Shown: piece by piece, positions 1-7,415 of the stretch
Position numbering within the stretch: the stretch's first letter is position 1
Layout of the letters: every line of letters starts with the position of its first letter
Origin: an uncultured Clostridia bacterium
GTDB lineage: Bacteria > Bacillota > Clostridia > Lachnospirales > Bianqueaceae
NCBI GenBank assembly: GCA_944383515.1
Contig: CALWPV010000066.1
Coordinates: forward strand, 1 to 48,938
DNA: 48,938 nt
Direction: 5' to 3'
Notes under the pieces: generated by a model
Seen by the model: only the letters and a program-made list of their open reading frames with translations
The model's database searches: none
Told to the model about the DNA's origin: nothing
Made by a program: the position numbers and the translations under genes

Positions 1-251
1 TTCCGCATCTTGTTCGTACCATATTTCCCAAACTACTGTTAGCCAAAGCCCTTTCCATCTCCGTTCGTCATACTTCCCGCCACGCGGGGGAAAAACTTAT
101 CCCCATTGGAACAAAAAGTTTTTGTTACGCAGAGACGGTGCTATCTCCGTCTCAACAAAAAATATCGAACAGAGGCAGAAATCTGTCTCTGTTTGACTTG
201 ATATTTTCCGGCTCTATTTGCTACACACAGATAATTTCATATCAAAGACAT
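1..251 (+). repeat. Noncoding ~250-bp repeat, unit A
   Basis: This is the first of four related units around the arg operon. Bases 1-148 recur at 252-399 with 147 of 148 identities (the one difference is T123 versus C374), so the duplication is recent. The unit contains a GC-rich hairpin around 74-92 (CCCGC/GCGGG arms, CAC loop), a 7-bp hairpin at 132-153 (GAGACGG/CCGTCTC) and an 11-bp hairpin at 168-193 (loop AAAT). The unit continues into the AT-rich stretch 205-251. Its left end is cut by the window edge, so its true boundary is unknown. No plausible coding sequence is present. Confidence 0.85.
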
Positions 252-399
252 TTCCGCATCTTGTTCGTACCATATTTCCCAAACTACTGTTAGCCAAAGC
301 CCTTTCCATCTCCGTTCGTCATACTTCCCGCCACGCGGGGGAAAAACTTATCCCCATTGGAACAAAAAGTTTTCGTTACGCAGAGACGGTGCTATCTCC
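252..399 (+). repeat. Noncoding repeat, unit B (partial copy)
   Basis: This is a nearly exact direct copy of 1-148, offset by 251 bp. Identity stops abruptly at 399/400, inside the hairpin that unit A forms at 132-153. Unit B therefore keeps the left arm GAGACGG but has lost the matching right arm. The break lies about 44 bp before the arg promoter. An ATG reading frame runs across it from 218 to 463, but it has no ribosome binding site and ends in the arg promoter, so it is not called as a gene. Confidence 0.85.
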
Positions 400-442
400 A
401 TCGGTTCCAAAAGAAACCCCTCATAAATTTTCACTTCTTCTA

Positions 443-471
443 TTGCATATTATTCATATTTGATGTATAAT
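443..471 (+). promoter_or_regulatory. argC operon promoter (sigma-A type)
   Basis: TTGCAT (443-448) and TATAAT (466-471) are separated by exactly 17 bp. The predicted start of transcription is near 478, giving a leader of about 30 nt. An AAGGAG ribosome binding site lies at 492-497 before the argC ATG at 510. Both hexamers are embedded in ARG-box-like palindromes, so repressor and polymerase binding would be mutually exclusive. Confidence 0.8.
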
Positions 472-477
472 AATGCA
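444..477 (+). promoter_or_regulatory. Tandem ARG boxes (candidate ArgR/AhrC operator)
   Basis: The site at 464-477 reads TGTATAATAATGCA and fits the TGNAT-N4-ATNCA core of bacterial ARG boxes exactly. A second, imperfect box at 444-456 (TGCATATTATTCA) has a 3-bp instead of a 4-bp centre. The right box covers the -10 hexamer and the left box covers the -35. This predicts arginine-dependent repression of the whole operon by ArgR. No argR gene lies in the window, so the regulator is inferred. Confidence 0.7.
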
Positions 478-509
478 ATCAAGATCTTATAAAGGAGCTA
501 TATATAATT

Positions 510-1550
510 ATGATAAAAGCAGGAATTATCGGCGCTACCGGCTATGCCGGCAATGAAATTGTCCGGCTGCTCATGCAGCATAAAGATGCAGAAATATGTT
601 GGTACGGATCCCACAGCTATGTGGAAGAACCCTATGCCAAAGTCTACCCCAATTTTTTTCAGCTCACGGAGGCGCTCTGTGCCGATGACAATATAGAAAA
701 AATGGCCGAGGAGGTTGACGTTATTTTTACCGCCACGCCGCAGGGGCTCTGCGCCGGCTTGGTTAACGAATCTATTTTACAGAAAGTCAAAATTATCGAC
801 CTGAGCGCCGACTTCCGTATTCAAGACGTTCAAAAATACGAAACTTGGTATGGTATCTCGCATAAGAGCCCGCAGTTCATTCCGGAAGCCGTTTATGGCC
901 TGTGTGAAATCAACCGCGAAGCGATTGCCGGGGCGCGGCTGGTCGCCAATCCCGGCTGCTACCCCACTTGCTCCGTGCTCAGCCTGTACCCGTTGGTTAA
1001 AGAGGGCCTCATTGACCCGCAAAGCATCATTATTGACGCAAAATCCGGCACCTCGGGCGCCGGCCGCTCTGCCAAAATAGACAACCTTTTCTGCGAGGTT
1101 AATGAAAACATGAAGGCGTATGGCGTAGCTTCTCACCGGCATACGCCGGAAATTGAAGACCAGCTAAGCCTTGCCGCCGGAACGCCGCTCACCCTGACCT
1201 TTACCCCGCATTTGGTTCCTATGAACCGCGGGATTTTAGTGACGGCCTACGCCACGCTCATGCCGCAGGTGACGCAGGAAGATATTAGCGCAGCGTATGA
1301 AAAATACTACGCCAACGAATTTTTTGTACGCGTACTGCCCCCAGGCACTTGTCCTCAAACCCGTTTTGTAGAGGGCAGCAACTTTGCCGATATCAGTTTC
1401 AAGGTAGATTCTCGCACCGGGCGCATCGTGGTAATGGGCGCCATTGACAATCTGGTCAAGGGCGCTGCCGGGCAGGCCGTTCAAAACATGAATCTGCTGT
1501 TCGGGCTTCCGGAAACCGAGGGGCTAACCATGCCTCCCCTTTTCCCGTAA
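510..1550 (+). CDS. argC: N-acetyl-gamma-glutamyl-phosphate reductase
   Basis: ArgC performs the third step of arginine synthesis, the NADPH-dependent reduction of N-acetylglutamyl phosphate to the semialdehyde. The protein is 346 residues, normal for the long ArgC form. The N-terminus has the Rossmann dinucleotide motif GATGYAG (about residues 8-14). The catalytic cysteine is Cys150 in NPGCYPT, followed by the SGTSGAGR loop and the HRHTPEI segment carrying the conserved histidines. The gene is first in the operon; 30 bp separate its stop from the acetyltransferase start. The ATG at 510 has AAGGAG about 12 nt upstream. Confidence 0.97.
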   Translation: MIKAGIIGATGYAGNEIVRLLMQHKDAEICWYGSHSYVEEPYAKVYPNFFQLTEALCADDNIEKMAEEVDVIFTATPQGLCAGLVNESILQKVKIIDLSADFRIQDVQKYETWYGISHKSPQFIPEAVYGLCEINREAIAGARLVANPGCYPTCSVLSLYPLVKEGLIDPQSIIIDAKSGTSGAGRSAKIDNLFCEVNENMKAYGVASHRHTPEIEDQLSLAAGTPLTLTFTPHLVPMNRGILVTAYATLMPQVTQEDISAAYEKYYANEFFVRVLPPGTCPQTRFVEGSNFADISFKVDSRTGRIVVMGAIDNLVKGAAGQAVQNMNLLFGLPETEGLTMPPLFP

Positions 1551-1580
1551 GCTTACCTGCTGCGCGGAAAGGAGTATACA

Positions 1581-2045
1581 ATGCAACCAGATCTTTCGTT
1601 TACCATTCGCCTGATGACGCCGCAGGATTTTGACGCCGTTCATGCGCTCTGGATGACCATTCACGGCTTTGGCATCCGCAGCCTCGACGACTCCCGCGAA
1701 GGCGTAGAACGGTTTTTGCGCCGCAACCCTACTACAAGCATGGTAGCCGAGCTGCACGGTGAAATCATTGGCGCCATTCTTTGCGGCCACGATGGCCGCC
1801 GCGGCTGCTTATACCATGTCTGCGTTGCCGAAGGCTACCGCTGCCATGGCGTTGGGCAGAAAATGGTGCTTGCCTGTTTAGAAGCCCTAAAAGCGGAACA
1901 TATCCATAAGGTAAATTTAATTGCCTATAAAAGTAATGCTGTGGGCAACCGTTTCTGGCAAGGAATGGGCTGGACGTTTAAAGAAGATGTCAATTATTAT
2001 GAATGCGTTTTAAACGCGGAAAATGTAACCACCTTTAACCCCTAA
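1581..2045 (+). CDS. GNAT-family N-acetyltransferase in the arg operon
   Basis: This is a 154-residue single-domain GNAT protein. The acetyl-CoA binding motif A is visible near residues 79-95: a hydrophobic strand, then the R-x-x-G-x-G/A-type turn as YRCHGVGQ. A C-terminal N-x-x-G-N-x-F-W segment and an aromatic FKEDVNYYE strand are typical of the fold. AAAGGAG precedes the ATG. It lies between argC and argJ, so N-acetylation of glutamate (an ArgA-like role) is plausible. ArgJ can usually supply acetylglutamate itself, however, and the substrate cannot be read from the sequence. It could instead be a protein or amino-acid acetyltransferase with an unrelated substrate. Confidence 0.8.
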   Translation: MQPDLSFTIRLMTPQDFDAVHALWMTIHGFGIRSLDDSREGVERFLRRNPTTSMVAELHGEIIGAILCGHDGRRGCLYHVCVAEGYRCHGVGQKMVLACLEALKAEHIHKVNLIAYKSNAVGNRFWQGMGWTFKEDVNYYECVLNAENVTTFNP

Positions 2046-2065
2046 GCAGAGAGGAGAACTAACCA

Positions 2066-3289
2066 ATGAATCATATACAAGGCGGCGTAACCGCCGCTAA
2101 AGGATTTAAGGCAGCCGCTACCGCTGCCGGTATTAAATACCAAAACCGTACCGATATGGCCTTGCTCTACTGTGAGGTACCCTGCCGCGCCGCGGGCACC
2201 TTTACGACCAATCTTGTGAAAGCCGCCCCGGTCCTCTGGGATCAGAAGCTTTTGCATGCCGCGCATGCGGTGCAGGCGGTGGTTGTTAATTCGGGCATTG
2301 CCAATGCGTGTACCGGTGCGGAAGGGCTTGCTTTCTGCCGTGAAACGGCGGACGCGGCGGCCGAGGCGCTGTCGATTGCTCCGGAGCAGGTATTCGTAGT
2401 TTCTACGGGGGTCATTGGCATGCCGCTGCCAATGGACCGAATAACTGCGGGGGTGCACGCGATGGCGCCGCTGCTCTCCCCGTCGCCGGAGAGCGGTCAC
2501 GCAGCGGCCGAGGCCATTATGACAACGGATACGCACCCTAAGGAAGTGGCGGTGCAACTTGAACTGGGCGGCCATACCGTAACCATTGGCGGCATGTGCA
2601 AGGGGTCCGGCATGATTCACCCCAATATGTGTACCATGCTGAGCTTTGTCACAACCGATGCGGCAATTAGCCGGGACATGCTGCAAAAGGCGCTGTCGGC
2701 CGATGTCCAAGATACGTACAATATGATTTCTGTCGACGGCGACACCTCAACGAACGATACCTGCCTGCTGCTGGCCAGCGGACTGGCGGGCAACCCGGAA
2801 ATTACCGCGCCGGGCGAAGATTTTACGGCATTTTGCGAAGCACTGCACACCGTGAACGAAGCGCTAGCCAAAATGATGGCCGGCGACGGAGAAGGGGCCA
2901 CCGCCCTTTTTGAAGTCAAAATTGTGGGAGCGGCCAATAAAGAACAGGCCCGCATACTCAGCAAAGCCGTAATTACTTCTAATTTAACTAAGGCGGCGAT
3001 TTTTGGTCACGACGCCAACTGGGGCCGCGTGCTCTGCGCCATGGGCTATTCCGGCGCCTCTTTTGATCCGAATCAGGTGGATCTGTATTTTGAAAGCGCC
3101 GCCGGCCGCCTGCAGCTGGTGCAAAACGGCGTGGCTCTGCCCTATAGCGAGGAAGAAGCCACACGCATTCTGTCTCAGCCGGCCGTAACCGCGATTGCCG
3201 ACCTGAAAATGGGCTGCGAAACCGCGACGGCCTGGGGCTGCGACTTAACGTATGACTATGTAAAAATTAACGCGGATTACCGCTCATAA
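2066..3289 (+). CDS. argJ: Glutamate N-acetyltransferase / ornithine acetyltransferase
   Basis: ArgJ moves the acetyl group from N-acetylornithine to glutamate, closing the cyclic arginine pathway; bifunctional forms also use acetyl-CoA. The 407-residue precursor should cleave itself before the nucleophile Thr190 in the N-M-C-T-M-L segment, which follows KGSGMIHP, giving alpha and beta chains. The residue before the nucleophile is Cys where Ala is common. The C-terminus carries the GHDANWGR motif. A GAGAGGAG-like ribosome binding site precedes the ATG at 2066. The stop overlaps the ribosome binding region of argB, consistent with translational coupling. Confidence 0.97.
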   Translation: MNHIQGGVTAAKGFKAAATAAGIKYQNRTDMALLYCEVPCRAAGTFTTNLVKAAPVLWDQKLLHAAHAVQAVVVNSGIANACTGAEGLAFCRETADAAAEALSIAPEQVFVVSTGVIGMPLPMDRITAGVHAMAPLLSPSPESGHAAAEAIMTTDTHPKEVAVQLELGGHTVTIGGMCKGSGMIHPNMCTMLSFVTTDAAISRDMLQKALSADVQDTYNMISVDGDTSTNDTCLLLASGLAGNPEITAPGEDFTAFCEALHTVNEALAKMMAGDGEGATALFEVKIVGAANKEQARILSKAVITSNLTKAAIFGHDANWGRVLCAMGYSGASFDPNQVDLYFESAAGRLQLVQNGVALPYSEEEATRILSQPAVTAIADLKMGCETATAWGCDLTYDYVKINADYRS

Positions 3290-3300
3290 TGGAGGCATAT

Positions 3301-4188
3301 ATGATTAATCAGGAATATGTCAATAAAGCCGAGGTGCTGATTGAAGCCCTCCCCTATATTCAGCGCTTTAATCGCAAGATTGTTGTTGTAAAATATGGCG
3401 GCAGCGCCATGATCGATCCCGATCTCAAAAGAAACGTAATTAAAGACGTGGTTCTGCTCAAATTAACAGGATTTAAGCCCATTATTGTCCATGGCGGCGG
3501 TAAAGAAATCAGCCGCTGGATTGAAAAAGTAGGCAAAAAGCCGCAGTTTATCGGCGGCCTGCGGGTAACCGACGCCGAAACCATGGAAATTGCCGAAATG
3601 GTGCTGAATAAGGTCAACAAAGAGCTGGTCACGCTCGTGGAATCTTTGGGCGTGCGCGCTGTGGGCATTAGCGGCAAGGACGGCGGCCTTCTCACGGTAA
3701 AAAAGAAATACGCCGGCGGCCAGGATATTGGCTTTGTCGGCGAAATCACCCAGGTGAACGGGCAGGTGCTGCTCGATCTTCTGGCCGACGACTTTCTGCC
3801 CATCGTCTGCCCCATTGGGCTGGATGCCGATTTTCAAACCTATAACATTAACGCCGATGACGCCGCCTGCGCGGTGGCCCAGGCGCTGCACGCCGAAAAG
3901 CTCACCTTCTTAACCGATATTGAAGGCGTATACCGGGATAAAGACGATCCGTCCACTCTGATTTCCGAGCTCTATGTCTCCGACGCCAAGGCGCTTATTG
4001 CAAACGGCTATGTAGGCGGCGGTATGATTCCCAAACTAGGCGGCTGCATAGAAGCCATTGAAAACGGAGTAAGCCGCGTGCATATTCTGGACGGCCGCAT
4101 CCCGCACAGCCTTCTGCTGGAAATCTTCACAAATAAAGGAATCGGCACCGCTATTTTGCGAAAGGAGGACGCCCTATGTCCGCTATAA
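3301..4188 (+). CDS. argB: N-acetylglutamate kinase
   Basis: ArgB phosphorylates N-acetylglutamate with ATP, the second step of the pathway. The start at 3301 is chosen because GGAGG sits 5 nt before it; an in-frame ATG at 3289 would overlap the argJ stop and contains the ribosome binding site. The 295-residue protein has the glycine motifs KYGGSAM and VHGGGKE of the amino-acid kinase fold and the NINADDAA segment. About 20 residues precede the fold (from [13 protein letters not shown]). Such an N-terminal helix is characteristic of arginine-inhibited hexameric enzymes, so feedback inhibition by arginine is likely. This inference rests on family knowledge. Confidence 0.97.
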   Translation: MINQEYVNKAEVLIEALPYIQRFNRKIVVVKYGGSAMIDPDLKRNVIKDVVLLKLTGFKPIIVHGGGKEISRWIEKVGKKPQFIGGLRVTDAETMEIAEMVLNKVNKELVTLVESLGVRAVGISGKDGGLLTVKKKYAGGQDIGFVGEITQVNGQVLLDLLADDFLPIVCPIGLDADFQTYNINADDAACAVAQALHAEKLTFLTDIEGVYRDKDDPSTLISELYVSDAKALIANGYVGGGMIPKLGGCIEAIENGVSRVHILDGRIPHSLLLEIFTNKGIGTAILRKEDALCPL

Positions 4189-5384
4189 GCGACCAGATGC
4201 AGCATGTAGAAAACGCCTTGCTGCATACGTATAACCGCTTCCCCGTTGTACTCGACCATGGCGAAGGCGTGTATCTGTACGACACCGAGGGGAAACGCTA
4301 CCTCGACTTTGCCGCCGGCATCGCCGTCTGCGCGCTGGGCTACCACTACCCCGGCTATGACGAAGCGCTCAAGGCGCAAATCGATAAGCTGCTCCACACC
4401 TCTAATTTATATTACCATACGCCGGCCGCGCTGGCCGGCGAGCGGCTGCTCTCTCTTTGCCAGCTGCCAGGCGGCCGCGTCTTCTTTACCAACAGCGGCA
4501 CCGAGGCCATTGAGGGCGCGCTCAAAGCCGCCAAAAAATACGCTTATACTAGGCGCGGGCACGCCGGCTCCGAAATCATTGCCATGCAGCATTCCTTCCA
4601 TGGCCGTACCATTGGCGCGCTTTCCGTTACCGGCACGGCGCATTACCGCACCCCCTTCGAGCCCCTCATGGGCGGCGTTAAATTCGCCGTATTCAACGAT
4701 CTTGAAAGCGTCAAAGCCCAGATCACCGATCAAACCTGCGCAATTATTGCCGAAACCGTTCAGGGAGAGGGCGGCATTTATCCTGCCACGCCCGCCTTTC
4801 TGCAAGGCCTGCGCCAGCTCTGCGACGAGCACGACCTAGTCCTGATCTTAGACGAAATCCAGTGCGGCCTGGGCCGTACCGGCTATCCCTTCGCCTATCA
4901 GGCCTATGGCGTACAGCCCGACATTGTCACCACGGCCAAGGCACTGGGCGCCGGCATTCCCGTTGGCGCTTTTGTGGTTAACGAAAAACTGGCCGCGTCT
5001 TCGCTGGGCCCCGGCGACCACGGTACCACCTATGGTGGCAACCCCTTCGCGTGCGCTGCCGTGGCCAAAGTTCTCGAGATTTTTGAGCACGATCATATTT
5101 TCGAGCACGTCAGAGAATTGACGCCGTATTTCACGCAGCGGCTGGACGAACTGGCCGCAGCGCACCCCAGTATTTACGCCCGCCGCGGCATGGGCTTTAT
5201 GCAAGGACTGGAACTAACCGCAGATCATCCGGTTGGCCAGGTCATTCAACGCGCGCTGCCAAAAGGGTTAATCGTAATTTCGGCCGGCACCAACGTGCTT
5301 CGGCTGGTGCCGCCTCTCATTATTACAAAAGATCATATCGATACCATGGTCTCCATTCTTTCTCAATGCTTGTCAGAATCATAA
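4176..5384 (+). CDS. argD: Acetylornithine aminotransferase
   Basis: ArgD is a PLP-dependent class III aminotransferase converting N-acetylglutamate semialdehyde to N-acetylornithine. It has 402 residues, the usual length. The PLP-binding lysine is Lys255 in TTAKALGAG, preceded by the LILDEIQ strand whose Asp contacts the cofactor. FFTNSGTEA forms the phosphate-binding turn. The start overlaps the 3' end of argB by 13 bp and has AGGAGG upstream, indicating coupled translation. It is the last gene of the operon; no argF, argG, argH or carAB follows. Its stop codon abuts the first base of repeat unit D. Confidence 0.96.
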   Translation: MSAISDQMQHVENALLHTYNRFPVVLDHGEGVYLYDTEGKRYLDFAAGIAVCALGYHYPGYDEALKAQIDKLLHTSNLYYHTPAALAGERLLSLCQLPGGRVFFTNSGTEAIEGALKAAKKYAYTRRGHAGSEIIAMQHSFHGRTIGALSVTGTAHYRTPFEPLMGGVKFAVFNDLESVKAQITDQTCAIIAETVQGEGGIYPATPAFLQGLRQLCDEHDLVLILDEIQCGLGRTGYPFAYQAYGVQPDIVTTAKALGAGIPVGAFVVNEKLAASSLGPGDHGTTYGGNPFACAAVAKVLEIFEHDHIFEHVRELTPYFTQRLDELAAAHPSIYARRGMGFMQGLELTADHPVGQVIQRALPKGLIVISAGTNVLRLVPPLIITKDHIDTMVSILSQCLSES

Positions 5385-5589
5385 CTAAGCAGGGGGTAAG
5401 GCACTGCCCTGTTTCACATTTTTCGATCCAACAGAGGTAACACTACCCCTGCATAACCAAAACTTTGGGCTGTGCAGGGGTAGTTTCTCTCCTGCGTAGC
5501 AGGAACCATGACGAATAGAGGTAGGAGAAGCCCTACTTTTTCTCCGCCGAGTAGCATCTTCGGAACTGCAGTACAAGCAAGTCATGAAA
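5385..5589 (-). repeat. Noncoding repeat, unit D (inverted relative to A/B)
   Basis: Read on the minus strand, this segment aligns with units A and B over most of its length but is diverged. It shares the TTCGTCAT block, followed by a hairpin with CCTGC/GCAGG arms and a TAC loop, where A/B have CCCGC/GCGGG and CAC. It also carries a perfect 12-bp inverted repeat (5442-5453 with 5473-5484, ACTACCCCTGCA and its complement). It ends in a degenerate version of the AACAGAGG hairpin directly at the argD stop codon. No credible gene is present. Confidence 0.75.
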
Positions 5590-5766
5590 TTATCTTTGAT
5601 ACAAAGTAAAATGTATACCAACAATAGATTCGGAAAAATTTCAAGCCAAACAGAGGCGCTACCCTGCCTCTGTTCTACATTTTTTTAATCCGAACAGAGC
5701 TAGCGTTACCCCTGCGCTGCATTATTCTTTCTCAAACAGAGATTTTTCTTGCAGCGCAGGGGTAAC
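5590..5766 (-). repeat. Noncoding repeat, unit C (inverted, partial)
   Basis: On the minus strand this partial unit precedes D. It contains a perfect 17-bp inverted repeat (5705-5721 with 5750-5766, 28-nt loop) and a 9-bp hairpin (5649-5657 with 5666-5674). After these comes TTTTTCCG-AATCTATT, which matches TTTTCCG-GCTCTATT in unit A, and then ATCAAAGA. The distance between corresponding hairpins in C and D is about 261 bp, similar to the 251-bp period of A and B. Confidence 0.72.
5649..5686 (+). terminator. Possible arg operon terminator within repeat C
   Basis: On the plus strand a 9-bp stem (AACAGAGGC with GCCTCTGTT, 8-nt loop) is followed, after 5 nt, by seven T residues (5680-5686). This is the best candidate for intrinsic termination downstream of argD, about 265 bp after its stop. 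The gap between stem and T-tract makes it weaker than a classic terminator. The repeat may thus serve as a 3' processing or termination element. Confidence 0.5.
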
Positions 5767-5784
5767 ATATCGAGCCAAAAAATA

Positions 5785-5822
5785 CTGCCGCATCCATGAT
5801 CAGAAAATCATGGATGCGGCAG
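5785..5822. terminator. Perfect 16-bp hairpin, bidirectional terminator candidate
   Basis: Two perfect 16-bp arms (5785-5800 and 5807-5822) flank a 6-nt loop. On the minus strand the stem is followed by TATTTTTT, a good intrinsic terminator for transcription arriving from the regulator gene at 6101-7132. On the plus strand the tail is CTCCAATTTTTA, which is weaker but could stop read-through from the arg operon. It lies between two converging transcription units. Confidence 0.8.
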
Positions 5823-5831
5823 CTCCAATTT

Positions 5832-6002
5832 TTACGCATGAGTCAGCTCAACAATCTCAATTTGGTTGGTTAAGACATCGGCATAGAGCAAGGTATGGCA
5901 CTGTGGGTAACCGCTGCTATATTCCTCAATACGGAAAATATTAGGATATATTCCTTTAATCACAGCCGGATCATTTTCTAAGTGAGTCTTGGGGTGGGAC
6001 AT
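5832..6002 (-). pseudogene. Small orphan reading frame, possible gene remnant (56 aa)
   Basis: An ATG at 6002 opens a 56-codon frame ending at TAA 5832-5834. The frame stays open back to 6059, before a TGA at 6060-6062, adding 19 more protein-like codons with no usable start. The product has a globular-looking composition (MSHPKTHLENDPAVIKGIYP..., ending QIEIVELTHA). No ribosome binding site precedes the ATG, and a nine-base T run (6044-6052) lies just upstream, a typical slippage position. I do not recognise the family. It may be the 3' end of a decayed gene or a small protein with a non-standard start. Confidence 0.4.
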
Positions 6003-6100
6003 AGATATATTGATATGAATGGCCGGATTCGTTTCATATAATGTTTTTTTTTGAAAATTTCAAGAAAGCAACATCGCCTTTTCTTTACGCAAGAAAGGGA

Positions 6101-7132
6101 TTATTGCTTGCCCCACCGCTCAAAGTTTTCTATTATATACTGACAGGCTTCCGAATTGATCCAATAATAGTTGGTTTTTCCCTGCGAACGACTGCTTAAT
6201 AGTTTAGCCCTTTTCATAACGTCTAAATGATACGACGCTGTATTGAGCGCAATATTTAACTTCTTGGCAACATCATTACAGTTTTTTTCGCCCTCTTCTT
6301 TAATAAAATCCAGAATCACGGCCCGATTATGGTCGCCTGCCGCGTTACACAGGTTTTCAATTACATACGAGACACTTTGCCGGCTTTTCATCGCCTTGGT
6401 GTAATCCAGCCCTAACACAAACCAGGAGAACACGCCCGCGTCCATAAGCAGTGTATTTTTCATAATCACACTGGCGCTAAAAACCGCACTTTCCATAGCA
6501 GGAGTCTTTTTCTGTTTCTTCTTATTTTTTTCTTTTTCAAAGAAGTAAAAGCATTGCATCAGCTCCTCTTCACCAATAGATTCCTGAAAATTGAGAATAG
6601 ACTCTAAAACGTGGTCGTAAATCTCTTTAGTTTTCTGGTGGTACTCACGCGCCATTTGTAAAAGGCAAACTAAAAACACCTCGGGATCAATGAAGAACTC
6701 TAAAACATACGCGCGAATTTCTTCCGGAAGATCGGATTCTCTGACTTTTTGCGCTATTTCTTTTAAATTGTCCGTTCCGCAGGCATCTTTAAAATAGTAC
6801 TTGGCCACCATCTCTTTCATCCACTGCACGTCGGACAGCCTTTTCCAAACTTCTTCTGTTTCAATCGCGCCCCGGCATTCACGCATCATTTGAGTAAAAA
6901 ATTCCATAAAACAGCTGGGCGTCGAACGGTCAGGCAAATAAAAGAAAATTTTGAGCGAATCATCGGGTGCCTCATAGCGCTCCATCCAGTACGCGATATG
7001 GTTGTAGTCCTCTGGTTCATTGCCAATAGTTGTCACACTGTTAATCCATTTGCTGCGCTCATTCAGCTTTAAACTGGCCATAGAGATCCAATCATACAGG
7101 AGGCCAGGCATTTTTCTAAAGTATGTTTTCAT
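6101..7132 (-). CDS. ArsR-type winged-helix transcriptional regulator with large N-terminal domain
   Basis: The 343-residue protein has a C-terminal winged-helix domain (about residues 265-343). It contains the N-D-V-A-K-K-L-N-I-A recognition region, an A-S-Y-H-L-D-V-M helix and the K-T-N-Y-Y-W wing typical of ArsR/SmtB-like repressors. Ordinary ArsR proteins are about 100 residues. Here some 260 charged, mostly helical residues precede the domain, including a K-rich KEKNKKKQKK stretch near residue 205. No metal-binding ELCVCD-type motif is visible. The ATG at 7132 has GGAG upstream. The gene is monocistronic and may autoregulate through the palindrome at 7163-7182. Its ligand and targets are unknown. 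Confidence 0.75.
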   Translation of the reverse strand: MKTYFRKMPGLLYDWISMASLKLNERSKWINSVTTIGNEPEDYNHIAYWMERYEAPDDSLKIFFYLPDRSTPSCFMEFFTQMMRECRGAIETEEVWKRLSDVQWMKEMVAKYYFKDACGTDNLKEIAQKVRESDLPEEIRAYVLEFFIDPEVFLVCLLQMAREYHQKTKEIYDHVLESILNFQESIGEEELMQCFYFFEKEKNKKKQKKTPAMESAVFSASVIMKNTLLMDAGVFSWFVLGLDYTKAMKSRQSVSYVIENLCNAAGDHNRAVILDFIKEEGEKNCNDVAKKLNIALNTASYHLDVMKRAKLLSSRSQGKTNYYWINSEACQYIIENFERWGKQ

Positions 7133-7162
7133 ATTTTCTCCTTCTACTAAATATATAGTAAT

Positions 7163-7182
7163 ATGAATGTTTTTACGTTCAT
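7163..7182 (-). promoter_or_regulatory. Candidate operator of the ArsR-type regulator
   Basis: ATGAATG (7163-7169) and CGTTCAT (7176-7182) form an imperfect inverted repeat with TTCAT/ATGAA half sites, resembling ArsR/SmtB operators. It lies about 30 bp upstream of the regulator start. An ATTATA on the plus strand at 7194-7199 could be the -10 (TATAAT on the minus strand), placing the operator just downstream of the transcription start. No good -35 is seen. A second short palindrome lies at 7146-7159. The remaining AT-rich stretch to 7360 shows no gene. Confidence 0.4.
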
Positions 7183-7360
7183 TCTTATTATGTATTATAC
7201 ACCATATTGCTACAAAAATCTACTCTTTTTGATTATTCACAGCATGTTTATCATATTTTACATTTCTCTTTGCTGCCCTACTCAAAAAGAATGAGAAAAT
7301 AGATAATACAATCGATGGCGAAATGCAAACCCTTATACAACCACTTCGTTTTCGGCATAT

Positions 7361-7395
7361 AAAAACCCTGGAAGGCAATGCCTTTCCAGGGTTTT
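7361..7395 (-). terminator. Intrinsic terminator after rpsI
   Basis: A long stem (AACCCTGGAA-type arms with a GGCA loop region) is followed on the minus strand by a run of T residues. It lies about 20 bp after the rpsI stop codon and ends the rplM-rpsI unit. The arms are symmetrical, and the A run on the other flank would allow weak termination on the plus strand too. Confidence 0.9.
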
Positions 7396-7415
7396 GAACT
7401 CTTGTAATGCTCTGA

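Noticed and set aside
1-399. Possible CRISPR-like array
   Set aside because: Only two long copies at a 251-bp period, with internal hairpins; no short repeat-spacer pattern and no cas genes.
218-463. 81-codon plus-strand frame across repeat unit B
   Set aside because: It lies in a noncoding repeat, lacks a ribosome binding site and ends inside the arg promoter.
2042-2710. 222-codon minus-strand frame opposite argJ
   Set aside because: No motif, no ribosome binding site, and entirely inside argJ.
5385-5624. 79-codon minus-strand frame after argD
   Set aside because: It runs through repeat unit D and its inverted repeats, with no ribosome binding site and no protein-like conservation visible.
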